Positions 23,746 to 32,800 of a stretch of 49,059 nt of DNA are shown here, piece by piece; within the stretch, counting starts at the first letter, position 1; each line of letters starts with the position of its first letter. Source of the stretch: Microbacterium sp. (GTDB lineage: Bacteria; Actinomycetota; Actinomycetes; Actinomycetales; Microbacteriaceae); contig NZ_JAPLAI010000029.1 of assembly GCF_026393345.1 (NCBI RefSeq), positions 1 through 49,059 of the forward strand, written 5' to 3'. The notes under the pieces were generated by a model. The model ran no database searches, was not told the DNA's origin, and saw only the letters and a program-made list of their open reading frames with translations. A program made the translations under genes and the position numbers.

Positions 23746-24882
23746 ATGCCCCCGTTCCCCCTTTCCGCCGCATCCGACGTGCTCGTCCCGTCCCTTCCGA
23801 TCGGCTCGACCGCGGTCGTGTTCTGCGAAGGCCAGTTCGGCGAGCAGGACGGCAAGACCGCGAACGGTCTCGTCCGCCACTCCGAGAAGTACGACATCCT
23901 CAGCGTGCTCGACAGCACGCGCGCCGGTGCCGACGCCGGCATGGTGCTCGACGGCCGCGCCAACCGCATCCCGCTGCTGGCGAACCTGGACGAGGCGATC
24001 GCCCACGCCGGCCACGTGCCGGACTACCTCATCTGCGGGCTCGCCCCCTCCGACGGACTGCTCTCCCCGGCGCACCGGACAGTGCTGCTCGAGGGCATCT
24101 CACGCGGGATGCACCTCATCAACGGGTTGCACGAGTTCCTGGGCGACGACATCGAGTTCGCTGCTGCGAGCCTCCGCGCTGGCGTCACCATCACCGATGT
24201 CCGCCGTCCGAAGGACAAGCGCGACCTGCACCAGTTCTCGGGACGGATCTTCGACGTGCCGTGTCCGCGGATCGCGGTGCTCGGCACCGACGGGGCCATC
24301 GGCAAGCGCACCACCGCCACCCTGCTCGTGCAGTCGCTCAACGCCCGCGGGATCCGCGCGGTGCTGGTCGGCACCGGCCAGACCACCCTCATCCAGGGCG
24401 GGAAGTACGGCGTCGCGCTCGACGCGATGGTCCCGCAGTTCTGTGCCGGCGAGGTGGAGAACCAGGTCGTCGCGGCCTGGGAGGGCGAGCACCCCGATGT
24501 GATCGTCGTCGAAGGGCAGGGTGCGCTCAGCCACCCCGCCTACCTGACCTCCGCGTACATCCTGCGTGGCAGCCGCCCGGCCGGCGTCATCGTGCAGCAC
24601 GCCCCGAAGCGCGTCACCCTGGGCGATTTCCCGGAGATCTCGATGCCGACCGTGGCGAGCGAGATCGCCCTCATCGAGGCGTTCGCCGACACCACCGTCA
24701 TCGGCGTCACGGTGAACCACGAACACATGGCGGATGCCGAGATCAGCGCGGTGATCGATGAGTACGAGCGCGAGCCCGGCATGCCGGTCACCGACGCGCT
24801 GACGCGACCGCTCGACCGCCTGGTCGACATGGTGCTCCGCGCCTTCCCCGCGCTCCAGGCACTCCCCGCCACCCGCCCCTAA
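23746..24882 (+). CDS. DUF1611 family protein (DgcN-like)
   Basis: A 378-residue protein of the DUF1611 family. An N-terminal Rossmann-like domain (IGSTAVVFCEGQFGEQDGKT) is followed by a P-loop domain with LGTDGAIGKRTTATLLVQSL and VVEGQGALSHPAY as Walker-like motifs. Related proteins include DgcN, reported as an N-acetyltransferase-type enzyme of D-glutamate catabolism that works with the enolase-superfamily protein DgcA. No DgcA homologue is adjacent, so that function is only a suggestion. The start at 23746 follows AGAGG, which lies in a hairpin. An upstream in-frame ATG at 23668 would read through both hairpins and is less likely. Confidence 0.78.
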   Translation: MPPFPLSAASDVLVPSLPIGSTAVVFCEGQFGEQDGKTANGLVRHSEKYDILSVLDSTRAGADAGMVLDGRANRIPLLANLDEAIAHAGHVPDYLICGLAPSDGLLSPAHRTVLLEGISRGMHLINGLHEFLGDDIEFAAASLRAGVTITDVRRPKDKRDLHQFSGRIFDVPCPRIAVLGTDGAIGKRTTATLLVQSLNARGIRAVLVGTGQTTLIQGGKYGVALDAMVPQFCAGEVENQVVAAWEGEHPDVIVVEGQGALSHPAYLTSAYILRGSRPAGVIVQHAPKRVTLGDFPEISMPTVASEIALIEAFADTTVIGVTVNHEHMADAEISAVIDEYEREPGMPVTDALTRPLDRLVDMVLRAFPALQALPATRP

Positions 24883-25032
24883 CGCCGGGGGGATGGTCCC
24901 GCTCACTTGTCGTTTGGTGCACCCTCGACGCGCATCATGCGACACGTGGGCAGGACCGTCACATATGGCTGATCTCCGCTCACACGACCCCGCATCCGCG
25001 ACGGGCGAACGGCGACGCGGGGGGCCGCGCGG
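24883..25032. other. 150-bp convergent intergenic gap with one palindrome half-unit
   Basis: No gene was seen between the convergent DUF1611 and aldehyde dehydrogenase genes. It contains GCGACGGGCGAAC (24998-25010), identical to the right half of the palindrome units at 36285-36486. It probably serves as a bidirectional termination region, but no strong stem was found. Confidence 0.5.
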
Positions 25033-26427
25033 TCAGGCCGTCGTGATCACCATCGGTACGGCGACCGACTTGAGTCCCTCCACGCCGAACTCCAAGCCGT
25101 AACCCGACCCCTTGATCCCGCCGAACGGGACCATGGGGTGGATGCCGCCGTGCGCGTTGATCCACACGGTCCCGGCTTCGAGCTGCAGGGCGACCTGCCG
25201 CGCCGCATCCGGGTCATCCCCCCACACGGACGCACCGAGCGCCGCGTCGAGCGCGTTCGCCCGAGCGATGGCATCGGACACGTCGGTGTACTTGATGACG
25301 GGCAGTGCCGGACCGAACTGTTCCTCGTCCACGAGCGGTGCGCCGTCCTCGATATCCGCCACGATCGTCGCCTGGAAGAAGGTGGGGCCGAGTTCGGGGG
25401 CCGGTGAACCGCCCGCTGCGATGCGCGCCCCGCGATCCCGTGCGTCGTCCACCAGCCGCTTGACGATGTCGAACTGCCGTCGGTTCTGCAGCGGCCCGAG
25501 GACGTTGCCCGCGTCCAGCCCCACCCCCATCGGCGTGGCGGCCGCCCGCTTCGCGAGCTCATCGACGACCTCCTCGTACTGGGACTCGTGGACGTACAGG
25601 CGCTTCAGGGCCGCACACGTCTGGCCGGTGTTCAGGAATGCTCCCCAGAACAGGTCGTCCGCATGCGTGGCGATGTCGGTGCCGGGCAGCACGATACCGG
25701 CGTCGTTGCCGCCGAGTTCCAGCGTCAGGCGAGTGAGATTGTCGGCCGAACTCTTGATGATGGCCTTCCCGGTCGCGGTCGATCCGGTGAACATGATCTT
25801 GTCGAACCCCGGGTGCGATGCCATCGCTGCACCCACCTCCCGGTCACCGGAGATGACGTGCAGGACGTCCTCCGGCAGCACGTCGTTCATGACGGCGACG
25901 AGCGCCTGCACCGACAGCGGCGTGTACTCCGACGGTTTGACGACGACGGAGTTCCCCATCTTCAGCGAGGGCGCGACCTGCCAGATCATGATCATCAGCG
26001 GCCAGTTCCACGGCCCGATCGCCGCGACCACTCCGACCGGCTTGTAAATCAGCTCGGACCGGTTCCCCGGCTCGTCCACGAGCACCTCGCTCGGGACGGA
26101 GGTGGCTGCGGTCGCCCGCAACCAGGCCGAGCACGCGCCGATCTCGAAACGCGCGTTCGGCCCCTCCAACGGCTTGCCCTGCTCACGCGACAGCAGCACG
26201 GCGAGCTGCTCCGCCTCGGCGTCGATGGCGTCCGCGAGAGCGAGCAGATAGGCGTCGCGGCGCTCCTGCGAGAGGGCGGCCCACCCCTTCTGTGCACGGC
26301 GCGCGGCCTGGTACATCCGCTCCAGGTCGGCGACCGTGTGCCTCGCGGTGCGCCCGATGATCTCGCCGGTGGCGGCGTCCGGGATCTCGCGACCGTCGGC
26401 CACGGTCACTCGTTCGATCAGTGTCAT
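25033..26427 (-). CDS. Aldehyde dehydrogenase family protein
   Basis: A 464-residue NAD(P)+-dependent aldehyde dehydrogenase. Landmarks are IGPWNWPLMIMIWQVAPSLK, FTGSTATGKAI (cofactor loop), the catalytic Glu in LELGGND, the catalytic Cys in NTGQTCAALKR and the C-terminal PFGGIKGSGYGLEFG. The start at 26427 has GGAG 8 bp upstream. It is the last gene of the importer/GMC operon, 27 bp after the GMC oxidoreductase gene. It should oxidise the aldehyde made by that enzyme to an acid, in the cytoplasm. The natural substrate is unknown. Confidence 0.92.
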   Translation of the reverse strand: MTLIERVTVADGREIPDAATGEIIGRTARHTVADLERMYQAARRAQKGWAALSQERRDAYLLALADAIDAEAEQLAVLLSREQGKPLEGPNARFEIGACSAWLRATAATSVPSEVLVDEPGNRSELIYKPVGVVAAIGPWNWPLMIMIWQVAPSLKMGNSVVVKPSEYTPLSVQALVAVMNDVLPEDVLHVISGDREVGAAMASHPGFDKIMFTGSTATGKAIIKSSADNLTRLTLELGGNDAGIVLPGTDIATHADDLFWGAFLNTGQTCAALKRLYVHESQYEEVVDELAKRAAATPMGVGLDAGNVLGPLQNRRQFDIVKRLVDDARDRGARIAAGGSPAPELGPTFFQATIVADIEDGAPLVDEEQFGPALPVIKYTDVSDAIARANALDAALGASVWGDDPDAARQVALQLEAGTVWINAHGGIHPMVPFGGIKGSGYGLEFGVEGLKSVAVPMVITTA

Positions 26428-26454
26428 GGTGACTCCTTCAGGTTTCCGGGGTGG

Positions 26455-27963
26455 TCAATCGGCGAGCAGGAACTCCGCCGCCTTCTCACCGATCACGGCG
26501 GAAGGGGCGTTCGTGTTGCCGGTCGTGATGGTGGGCATGACCGAGGCATCAGCGACGGTCAGACCGGTGATCCCGCGCACCCGCAGGGTCGGGTCGACGA
26601 CGGCGCGGGCATCGGTCCCCATGCGGCAGGTGCCGACCTGGTGGTGGTAGGTGATCACGCGCTCCCGGACGTAGTTCGTGAGCGCCTCGCCGGTGACCCC
26701 GGGTCCGGGGTACACCTCGCGCGCCCCCCACTCCTCGGCGAGCGCGGGACGCGAACCGACACGACGGCACTGCTCGACCGAGGCGAGCATGCTCTGCAGG
26801 TCGCGCTCATCGGCGAACACCTGCGGATCGATGAGCAGCCCGTCCGCGGGGTCCGTCGAGGCGAGCTTCACCGTGCCCCGGCTCTTGGTGGAGATGATGC
26901 CGGCCATGAGGGAGAACCCCCACGGGATCGGTTCCATGTCAGGCTCCAGCATCGGGACGCTGAAGGTGATCGGCTGGGTGTCGGGGACCTCGAGCGAGGG
27001 ATCGCTCTTCCAGAACCAGTGACTCTGCGTGACCGAGCGATGCGGCTGAGGCGGCTCCACCTCCCGCTCCGTGCCGAAAATCACCGGCACCAGGAAGTGA
27101 TCGTGCAGGTTCTCCCCGACCGGGAGGTCCGCCACCACCGGGATGCCGAGGGCCTCCAGGTCGCCGGCGGGTCCGATACCGCTGCGCAGCAGCAGCTCTG
27201 CCGAGCCGAGCGCACCCGCCGAGAGAACGATCTCATCCGCGGTGATGGTCTCGGAGCCGTCGGGGCCGTAGACCTCGATCCCCGTCGCGCGGGTACCGTC
27301 GAACACCACGCGAAGCACCGCGGCACCCGTGCGCACGTCGAGCCTTCCGGCCGAGACGGCGGGCTGGGCGTAGGCGTCCCAGGTGGACACACGGTCGCCG
27401 TCCTCGATCGTCACCTGCTGGCGAGAGACGCCCTCGATGCTCTCACCGTTGTAATCCGAGTTGAGCGGGAGCCCTTCCTCCACCGCCGCGGCGATGATCG
27501 ACTCCTGCACGGGATGCATCGGCTGGTTCTCCTCCACCGGCAGCAGTCCGTCCGTGCCACGGAGCGGGGAGGGTGTCCCGGCCCATCGCTCGATGCGCCG
27601 GTACACCGGCTCGACGTCCGACCATGCCCATCCCTCGGCACCCGCTGCTGCCCAGCCGTCGAAGTCGGCGGGAGCGCACCGCACCCAGATGGCGGCGTTG
27701 AGGGAGTGGGATCCGCCGAGGACCTTTCCCCGGGGCAGGTGGATGCGGCGGTCGGCGGCGTGCGGCTGCGGCACCGTGAAGTAGTCCCAGTCCGCATCCC
27801 CGTGCCACAGCTGATTGAGCCGGCCGACGTCCTGCACGTCGGCGCGGCGGTTGTCGCCGCCGGCTTCGACGATGAGGGTCTTCTTGCCCGCATCCGCCAG
27901 CCGGCGGGCGATGATCGAACCGGATGTTCCGGCGCCGACGATGACGACGTCGTAGTGGGTCAT
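26455..27963 (-). CDS. GMC family FAD oxidoreductase (choline-dehydrogenase-like)
   Basis: A 502-residue glucose-methanol-choline oxidoreductase. The FAD motif is VVIVGAGTSGSIIARRLADA at the N-terminus, with GMC signature 1 near LPRGKVLGGSHSLNAAIWVR and signature 2 in SAGALGSAELLLRSGIGP. The catalytic His lies in YHHQVGTCRMG, and the C-terminus has GNTNAPSAVIGEKAAEFL. It oxidises a primary alcohol to an aldehyde. With the adjacent aldehyde dehydrogenase it forms an alcohol-to-acid pathway for the compound taken up by the Liv-type transporter. The start at 27963 lies 10 bp after the last transporter gene. Confidence 0.92.
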   Translation of the reverse strand: MTHYDVVIVGAGTSGSIIARRLADAGKKTLIVEAGGDNRRADVQDVGRLNQLWHGDADWDYFTVPQPHAADRRIHLPRGKVLGGSHSLNAAIWVRCAPADFDGWAAAGAEGWAWSDVEPVYRRIERWAGTPSPLRGTDGLLPVEENQPMHPVQESIIAAAVEEGLPLNSDYNGESIEGVSRQQVTIEDGDRVSTWDAYAQPAVSAGRLDVRTGAAVLRVVFDGTRATGIEVYGPDGSETITADEIVLSAGALGSAELLLRSGIGPAGDLEALGIPVVADLPVGENLHDHFLVPVIFGTEREVEPPQPHRSVTQSHWFWKSDPSLEVPDTQPITFSVPMLEPDMEPIPWGFSLMAGIISTKSRGTVKLASTDPADGLLIDPQVFADERDLQSMLASVEQCRRVGSRPALAEEWGAREVYPGPGVTGEALTNYVRERVITYHHQVGTCRMGTDARAVVDPTLRVRGITGLTVADASVMPTITTGNTNAPSAVIGEKAAEFLLAD

Positions 27964-27973
27964 TCCATTTCCT

Positions 27974-28690
27974 TCATCCTTCGGAGAGCCGGTACGCCCG
28001 GCTCAGCTGATCGGGGTCGCGTTGCAGATCCGCGGCCGGGGCGCGCAGCGTGACATCACCCTGCGCGAGCACGGTGGCCGTCGTCGCGAGTTCGAGCGCC
28101 ACCCGGGTGAACTGCTCGATCAGGAGCACTCCGACTCCGGATGCGACGATGGCCCGGACGGCGGGGATGAGGCGCTGCACGATGACCGGCGCCAGGCCGA
28201 GGGACATCTCGTCGATCACGACGAAGGACGGCTTCCCGACGAGGGCGGACGCGAGAGCGAGCATCTGCTGCTGCCCGCCGGACAGCTGACCGCCGAGGCG
28301 CCCGGGCATGCCCCGCAGCTCGGCGAAGAGGTCGAGGGCGGCCTCGACGGCGTCGGCACGCTCCTTCGCCGGGAGCGGCAGGGCGGCGATCTTCAGGTTG
28401 TCGGCGACCGAAATGTCGGCGAACACCCGATGTCCTTCCTGCACCGTCGCTACGCCCGAGCGACGGGTCCGGGTGGGATTGCCCGGTTTGAGTGTCACAC
28501 CGTCGACGGCGACCGTTCCGGACATCTCTCGCACGAGCCCGGCGATCGCGAGCACGGTGGACGACTTTCCGGCACCGTTGGCGCCGAGCAGGGCCGTCAC
28601 CTCGCCGCTTCGGACCGCGAGGTCCACCCCGTGCACGACCTCGCGGCCGCCACGGCGCACCCTGAGGTCGGTGATCGTCAATTCGCCCAT
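27974..28690 (-). CDS. livF: Branched-chain-amino-acid-type ABC transporter ATPase (LivF-like)
   Basis: A 238-residue ATPase with Walker A GANGAGKSS, Q-loop VQEGHRVF, signature LSGGQQQMLALASAL and Walker B FVVIDEMSLGLAP, the LivF pattern. The ATG at 28690 overlaps the upstream ATPase stop by 1 bp (TGATG), with GGAGG immediately upstream. A GTG one codon earlier is possible. HAAT-family importers carry amino acids but also amides, urea and aromatic acids. The GMC and aldehyde dehydrogenase partners here point away from amino acids. Confidence 0.9.
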   Translation of the reverse strand: MGELTITDLRVRRGGREVVHGVDLAVRSGEVTALLGANGAGKSSTVLAIAGLVREMSGTVAVDGVTLKPGNPTRTRRSGVATVQEGHRVFADISVADNLKIAALPLPAKERADAVEAALDLFAELRGMPGRLGGQLSGGQQQMLALASALVGKPSFVVIDEMSLGLAPVIVQRLIPAVRAIVASGVGVLLIEQFTRVALELATTATVLAQGDVTLRAPAADLQRDPDQLSRAYRLSEG

Positions 28691-29388
28691 CACTCCTCCA
28701 CTCCCAGGTAGGCCCGTCTGACGGCAGCTGATCCGAGGACCTCCGCGGTCGGTCCGAAAGCGATCCGTTTGCCGAAGTCCAGCACCGCGACCGTGCCGCA
28801 GGCTGCCCGGACGAGGTCCATGTCATGGTCGACGAGCAGGACGAGTGCACCGAACCTGCCGGGGATGCCGGTGATGAGTTCGAGCAGCTGCGCCGACTCG
28901 GCGGGGTCGAGACCCGCCGCCGGTTCGTCCAGGAGCACGAGCCGTGGCGCGCCGATCACGCACCTCGCGACCTCGACGAGTCGACGCTCGAGCATGGTGA
29001 GGCGGCTGCCGGGGCGGTCGAGACCGGTCAGGCCGACATAGTCGAGGGCTGCCTGCACCTCCGTGGTGGAGGCACCGGTGTGGTCCGCTCCCAGGCGTGC
29101 GTTGTCCCACACCGAGAGGGTGCGGATGACCTGTTCCTGCTGGAACGTACGCCTCAGCCCCCAGGTGGCGCGCCGATGCGGCGCGATGGCGAGGAGCGCC
29201 TCGCCCGCCATGGTCACAGACCCCGCGACCGGCAGAGCGAACCCGCTGAGCACGTTGAACAGCGTGGTCTTCCCGGCGCCGTTGGGTCCGATGATCCCGC
29301 ACACGCCGGGTTCGAACGTGAAGCTGACATCGTCGAGGGGCGTGACGCCGCCGAACCGGACGGTGACGTTCTCGATCGCGAGGCTCAT
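28690..29388 (-). CDS. livG: Branched-chain-amino-acid-type ABC transporter ATPase (LivG-like)
   Basis: A 232-residue ATPase with Walker A GPNGAGKTT and Walker B LVLLDEPAAGLDP. The signature region is degenerate (RLTMLERRLVEVARCV in place of LSGGQ), as seen in some LivG subunits, and the characteristic LivG segment RRTFQQEQVIRTLSVWDNAR is present. The ATG at 29388 overlaps the permease stop by 4 bp. It is shorter than typical LivG (about 250 residues), mainly in the helical insert. Confidence 0.88.
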   Translation of the reverse strand: MSLAIENVTVRFGGVTPLDDVSFTFEPGVCGIIGPNGAGKTTLFNVLSGFALPVAGSVTMAGEALLAIAPHRRATWGLRRTFQQEQVIRTLSVWDNARLGADHTGASTTEVQAALDYVGLTGLDRPGSRLTMLERRLVEVARCVIGAPRLVLLDEPAAGLDPAESAQLLELITGIPGRFGALVLLVDHDMDLVRAACGTVAVLDFGKRIAFGPTAEVLGSAAVRRAYLGVEE

Positions 29389-30386
29389 CGGTCCGCCTTC
29401 TTCCGGGCGCGCACTCTCGTCCACAGCGCGGAGAGCTGACCGGCGATACCACCGGGCGCGGTCGTGATGGTCTGAACGAGACCGAGGCCGAGGATGACGA
29501 AGATGAGGTTGCCGTTGACCCCCCAGGCGTCGAGGAGCGGGGGGACGCCCTGGAAGAAGAACCCGGCGATCACCGCGCCACCGAGCGTGAAGGTGCCGCC
29601 GATCAGCACGGTCGCGAACAGCAGGATCGACTGCTGGGCCTTGAACGAGACCGGGTCGAGCAGTCCCGCGTTCGCGGCCAGCAGCGCCCCGGCGATGCCG
29701 GTGAGGGCGGAGACGACGGCGAGCGCGAGGAGCCGGTAGCGGGTGACGCCGACGCCGACCGAGATGGCACCGGCCTCCCCCTGACGGATCGCCGCCCACG
29801 ACCGTCCGGGCTTGGAGGCGAGGAGCCAGCTCAGCAACAGGAACGCGACGAGCAGTACGACGACGACGTACCGGAAGTAGGCGGGGTCGTCGGGCGCGAG
29901 CGCGGGCCGCGGCATGGCGACCGGCAGGGTTCCGCCCTCGACGCGTCCGAGGAAGCCGGGGCCGCCGTTGGGGAACCCGCTCGCGCTGATCAGAACCTCG
30001 ATCGCCCCCGCCACCATGAGGGTGACGATCGCGAGGCTGAGGCCGGACAGGCGCAGGGCGGGCAGGCTGACGATCGTCCCGATGACGCCGGTGACGATCG
30101 CGGCGAGGATCATGACGATCTCGAACGGCAGGTGCGTGGCGTGCCAGATCCGTAACGTGGCCCAGCCGCCGATCGCGACGAGCCCGACCTGCATGATCGA
30201 GACGAGTCCGACACGTCCATAGAGCACGGCCACGCCGGCGGCGGCGATCGCGTAGATCGCGCACACCGTGAGCACCCGGGTCCAGTACGCGCCCGCGACG
30301 AGCGGCACGACGGCGAGAGCGATGACGGCGACGACCACCCCGAGGCTGTTGTGACGCACGAATGCCGTCAACGCAGAGCGGTTCAC
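29385..30386 (-). CDS. livM: Branched-chain-amino-acid-type ABC transporter permease (LivM-like)
   Basis: A 333-residue membrane protein with about nine hydrophobic segments. Typical LivM parts are YAIAAAGVAVLYGRVGLVSI, LPALRLSGLSLAIVTLM and the EAA-like loop GRSWAAIRQGEAGAISVGV. It starts with GTG at 30386, overlapping the stop of the second permease by 4 bp (GTGA), and ends overlapping livG by 4 bp. It forms the membrane channel with the LivH-like subunit. Confidence 0.88.
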   Translation of the reverse strand: MNRSALTAFVRHNSLGVVVAVIALAVVPLVAGAYWTRVLTVCAIYAIAAAGVAVLYGRVGLVSIMQVGLVAIGGWATLRIWHATHLPFEIVMILAAIVTGVIGTIVSLPALRLSGLSLAIVTLMVAGAIEVLISASGFPNGGPGFLGRVEGGTLPVAMPRPALAPDDPAYFRYVVVVLLVAFLLLSWLLASKPGRSWAAIRQGEAGAISVGVGVTRYRLLALAVVSALTGIAGALLAANAGLLDPVSFKAQQSILLFATVLIGGTFTLGGAVIAGFFFQGVPPLLDAWGVNGNLIFVILGLGLVQTITTAPGGIAGQLSALWTRVRARKKADR

Positions 30387-31255
30387 GAGCGCACCACCGA
30401 GATCGAGATGAACCGCCGTCTGCGGGCGATGAGAATGACGATGGTGGCGATCACGAAAGGCACCGCCGTGCTGAAGGCGCTGGTGGCTGGGTTGGCGGAG
30501 ACGAGCGACTGCACCAGCCCGATTCCGAGACCACCCAGCAGGGCGAGCCACAACGAGCGGAACCGGCCGACGACGACGGTGGCGAGGATGGGGATGATGA
30601 GGAAGGTGAGGAAGGCCGGTTCCAGCCGGGTCTGATCGGCGAGCAGGATGCCGGAGACCCCGGCGATGGCACCGGAGATCGTCCACGCCGTGAGCTCCAC
30701 CGCCCGGACGTTGGTCCCGAGCACGGCCGCGAGTTCCCGGTCGCTGGCCAGGGCTCGCATGGATGCGCCGGCCGAGGTGTGGGCGAGAGCGAACCAGGTG
30801 CCCACGACCACCACCAGCGCGAGTGCGAGGCAGATGATCTGGGTGAGATTCACCCGCGCGCCAGGCAGGGAGAACGCCATCTTGCTCGTGGCGAGCCCGA
30901 GAGTGCGCGCCTTGTCGTTCCAGGCGAAGAGCATGATCCCGAGCAGCACCAGGGCGAGGCCCAGGGTCGCGGTGGCCTTGCGCAACTCGTCGATACGTGC
31001 GAGGTACGGGCCGGCGAGGACCCCGAACAGGAGGGCGACGACAGCCCCGGTCGCGATGCTGAGAGCGATCGCGACCGGGGGCTGCATGCGCGAGTCGATG
31101 AACTGCCATGCCATCATCGCCGAGAGTCCTCCGATCGCCCCGTGGGCGAAGTTCAGGACACCGGTCGTGCGGTACAGCACGAGCACTCCGACGCCGGACA
31201 GCGCGTAGACGGAGCCGATGACGAGGCCGGCGAGGATGAATGGCAGGACGTTCAT
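30383..31255 (-). CDS. livH: Branched-chain-amino-acid-type ABC transporter permease (LivH-like)
   Basis: A 290-residue membrane protein with about eight hydrophobic segments. Family landmarks are the N-terminal GLVIGSVYALSGVGVLVLYR, TTGVLNFAHGAIGGLSAMMA and GASMRALASDRELAAVLG (EAA loop). It starts 3 bp after the binding-protein stop and overlaps the LivM-like gene by 4 bp. Together the five genes make a complete HAAT-type importer. Confidence 0.9.
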   Translation of the reverse strand: MNVLPFILAGLVIGSVYALSGVGVLVLYRTTGVLNFAHGAIGGLSAMMAWQFIDSRMQPPVAIALSIATGAVVALLFGVLAGPYLARIDELRKATATLGLALVLLGIMLFAWNDKARTLGLATSKMAFSLPGARVNLTQIICLALALVVVVGTWFALAHTSAGASMRALASDRELAAVLGTNVRAVELTAWTISGAIAGVSGILLADQTRLEPAFLTFLIIPILATVVVGRFRSLWLALLGGLGIGLVQSLVSANPATSAFSTAVPFVIATIVILIARRRRFISISVVRS

Positions 31256-31258
31256 CGA

Positions 31259-32575
31259 TTAGCGCTCCAACAGGCCTTCGGACTGCTCCCGCTCGAGGAT
31301 GCCGTCCATCGCGGGGTCGACGACCTCGGTGCAGCCTTCGACCTCGACCCACTCGCCGCCCTCCATCTTGGCGTTGCGGGTGGCGTGGTTGGCGTGGTGC
31401 TCGTCGGCCTCGCCGTAGTACCACGGGCTGCAGAGGAGACTCGACTCGTAGCCGCGGATCGCCAGGAGCGCCTCGGAGACCGTCTCCCGGTCGAGGGTCG
31501 CGGGGTCTTCGACGGCCAGTAGGGTGTCCGTGAAGATCTTCGCCGCAAGGAATCCGGCCTGGCTGAACGTGTCGCGCGGGGTATCGGCCGACGCGTACGC
31601 GTCCATCACGCCGTTCCAGAGGTCGCTGTCGTCACCGGTGGCGGTCACGAGCTGCAGCTCGGAGTTGACCAGGAAGCCGTCCCAGTAGTCGCTGAGCTCG
31701 CTGGCGAACTGCTTGTCGTAGCAGGACGCGGTGCAGGACCATGCGATGTCGCCGCGGGCGTCCTGCTGCTCGGCGGCGGCGAGGATAGATGCAGTGATGG
31801 GGGCCGGGTCCGCGACCACGAGGGCCGAGGCCCCGGAGGACTGGATCTGTCCCACGAGCGGCAGCCAGTTGCTCTCGGCGGGGTCGCTGAGGGTCTCGCC
31901 GACGAGGTCGATGCCTGCTTCGTCGGCGTAGTCGCGGATGCCCGCGGCGACCCAGTCGCCGTTGCCGCGCGTGTTCAGGCCGATCGAATAGAAGCCGCCG
32001 CCGAGGAGGTCTTCGCGTTCCATGTACTGCAGCAGCGCGAGCGCCGAGGTGCGAGGGCCGGCGTTGACCGGTGCGATGTTGGAGGACTCGAAGCAGGCTT
32101 GCGGGACGCCGACGCCGGTGATCGAGTAGAGACCGGCCTTGCTGTACTCGACGTTCGCGACGTCACAGCCCACGAAGGTCGCATCTCCGACCAGGGCGAC
32201 GACGTCGGAGTCTCCGGCGAGTCCTGCCGCGAGCTGGGCGGTCTTCGTGGGGTCGAGTGCGTCATCCTCGAAGTCGTACTCGATCGGCCGGCCGTTGATG
32301 CCGCCGTTATCGTTCACGCAGTCGAAGAACGCCTTCGCCGACAGTGGCGACGAGGAGAAGTCGACGCCGCCGGAGGCTGTGGCGATCGCGCCGACCTTGA
32401 TGGGGTCGCCGGTCGCGGCTTCGCCGGTGGCCATACCGCAGGCGAGATCGGTCGGGGTTCCACCGGGCGCGGCGGTGCCTCCGCCGGGGCTGTCGTCTGC
32501 CACACATCCGGCGAGCGACGCCGCCAGTGTGGCACCGATGAACAGGGCACCGAGGCCCTTCACAGTGCGATTCAT
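31259..32575 (-). CDS. ABC transporter substrate-binding lipoprotein (LivK-like)
   Basis: A 438-residue lipoprotein. The signal MNRTVKGLGALFIGATLAAS is followed by lipobox LAGC, with Cys24, and a Gly-rich linker. The mature part matches the type I periplasmic-binding (Peripla_BP_6) fold: KVGAIATASGGVDFSSSPL, FFDCVNDNGGINGRPIEYDF, SWFTVGCDVAN-like ATFVGCDVANVEYSKAG. It carries several cysteines in the mature part, which is unusual for this family. The start at 32575 follows the 18-bp SD leader shared with the second ligM. It is first in its operon, downstream of the candidate AraC site at 32672-32695. Confidence 0.88.
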   Translation of the reverse strand: MNRTVKGLGALFIGATLAASLAGCVADDSPGGGTAAPGGTPTDLACGMATGEAATGDPIKVGAIATASGGVDFSSSPLSAKAFFDCVNDNGGINGRPIEYDFEDDALDPTKTAQLAAGLAGDSDVVALVGDATFVGCDVANVEYSKAGLYSITGVGVPQACFESSNIAPVNAGPRTSALALLQYMEREDLLGGGFYSIGLNTRGNGDWVAAGIRDYADEAGIDLVGETLSDPAESNWLPLVGQIQSSGASALVVADPAPITASILAAAEQQDARGDIAWSCTASCYDKQFASELSDYWDGFLVNSELQLVTATGDDSDLWNGVMDAYASADTPRDTFSQAGFLAAKIFTDTLLAVEDPATLDRETVSEALLAIRGYESSLLCSPWYYGEADEHHANHATRNAKMEGGEWVEVEGCTEVVDPAMDGILEREQSEGLLER

Positions 32576-32579
32576 GGCT

Positions 32580-32597
32580 GTACTCCTTCGTACGGGT
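32580..32597 (-). promoter_or_regulatory. SD-bearing 18-bp leader element, copy 2
   Basis: It is identical over 18 bases to the leader at 10809-10826 (minus strand ACCCGTACGAAGGAGTAC). It contains the SD of the LivK-like gene in the loop of a GTAC/GTAC stem. It links the expression signals of two otherwise separate catabolic operons. Confidence 0.5.
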
Positions 32598-32671
32598 GCT
32601 GCGGCACAGGGGTGTCACTCAGCCGCCATCCCAGACTCGTCCGCATCCGTCTGCGGGGATTGAACGAGCGT

Positions 32672-32695
32672 GAACGGGGGTTGCGCATGCGTGCA
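32672..32695 (-). promoter_or_regulatory. Candidate AraC-regulator site upstream of the importer operon
   Basis: On the minus strand the element begins TGCACGCATGCGCAA and ends CGTTC. It matches the element at 33847-33870 at 19 of 24 positions, in the same orientation toward its gene. The core TGCACGCRTGYGCA is palindromic. It lies about 97 bp upstream of the LivK-like start and about 105 bp from the divergent AraC start. Confidence 0.6.
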
Positions 32696-32800
32696 CAGAG
32701 CCCGCCCGCCCGCAGCCGGAGCCCGCCCCGTCGGGTAGGTATCGGCAGGGCCGCGGTGTATACATGGGGTACTGTCACCGTCGACAGCAGGAGGTGAACG

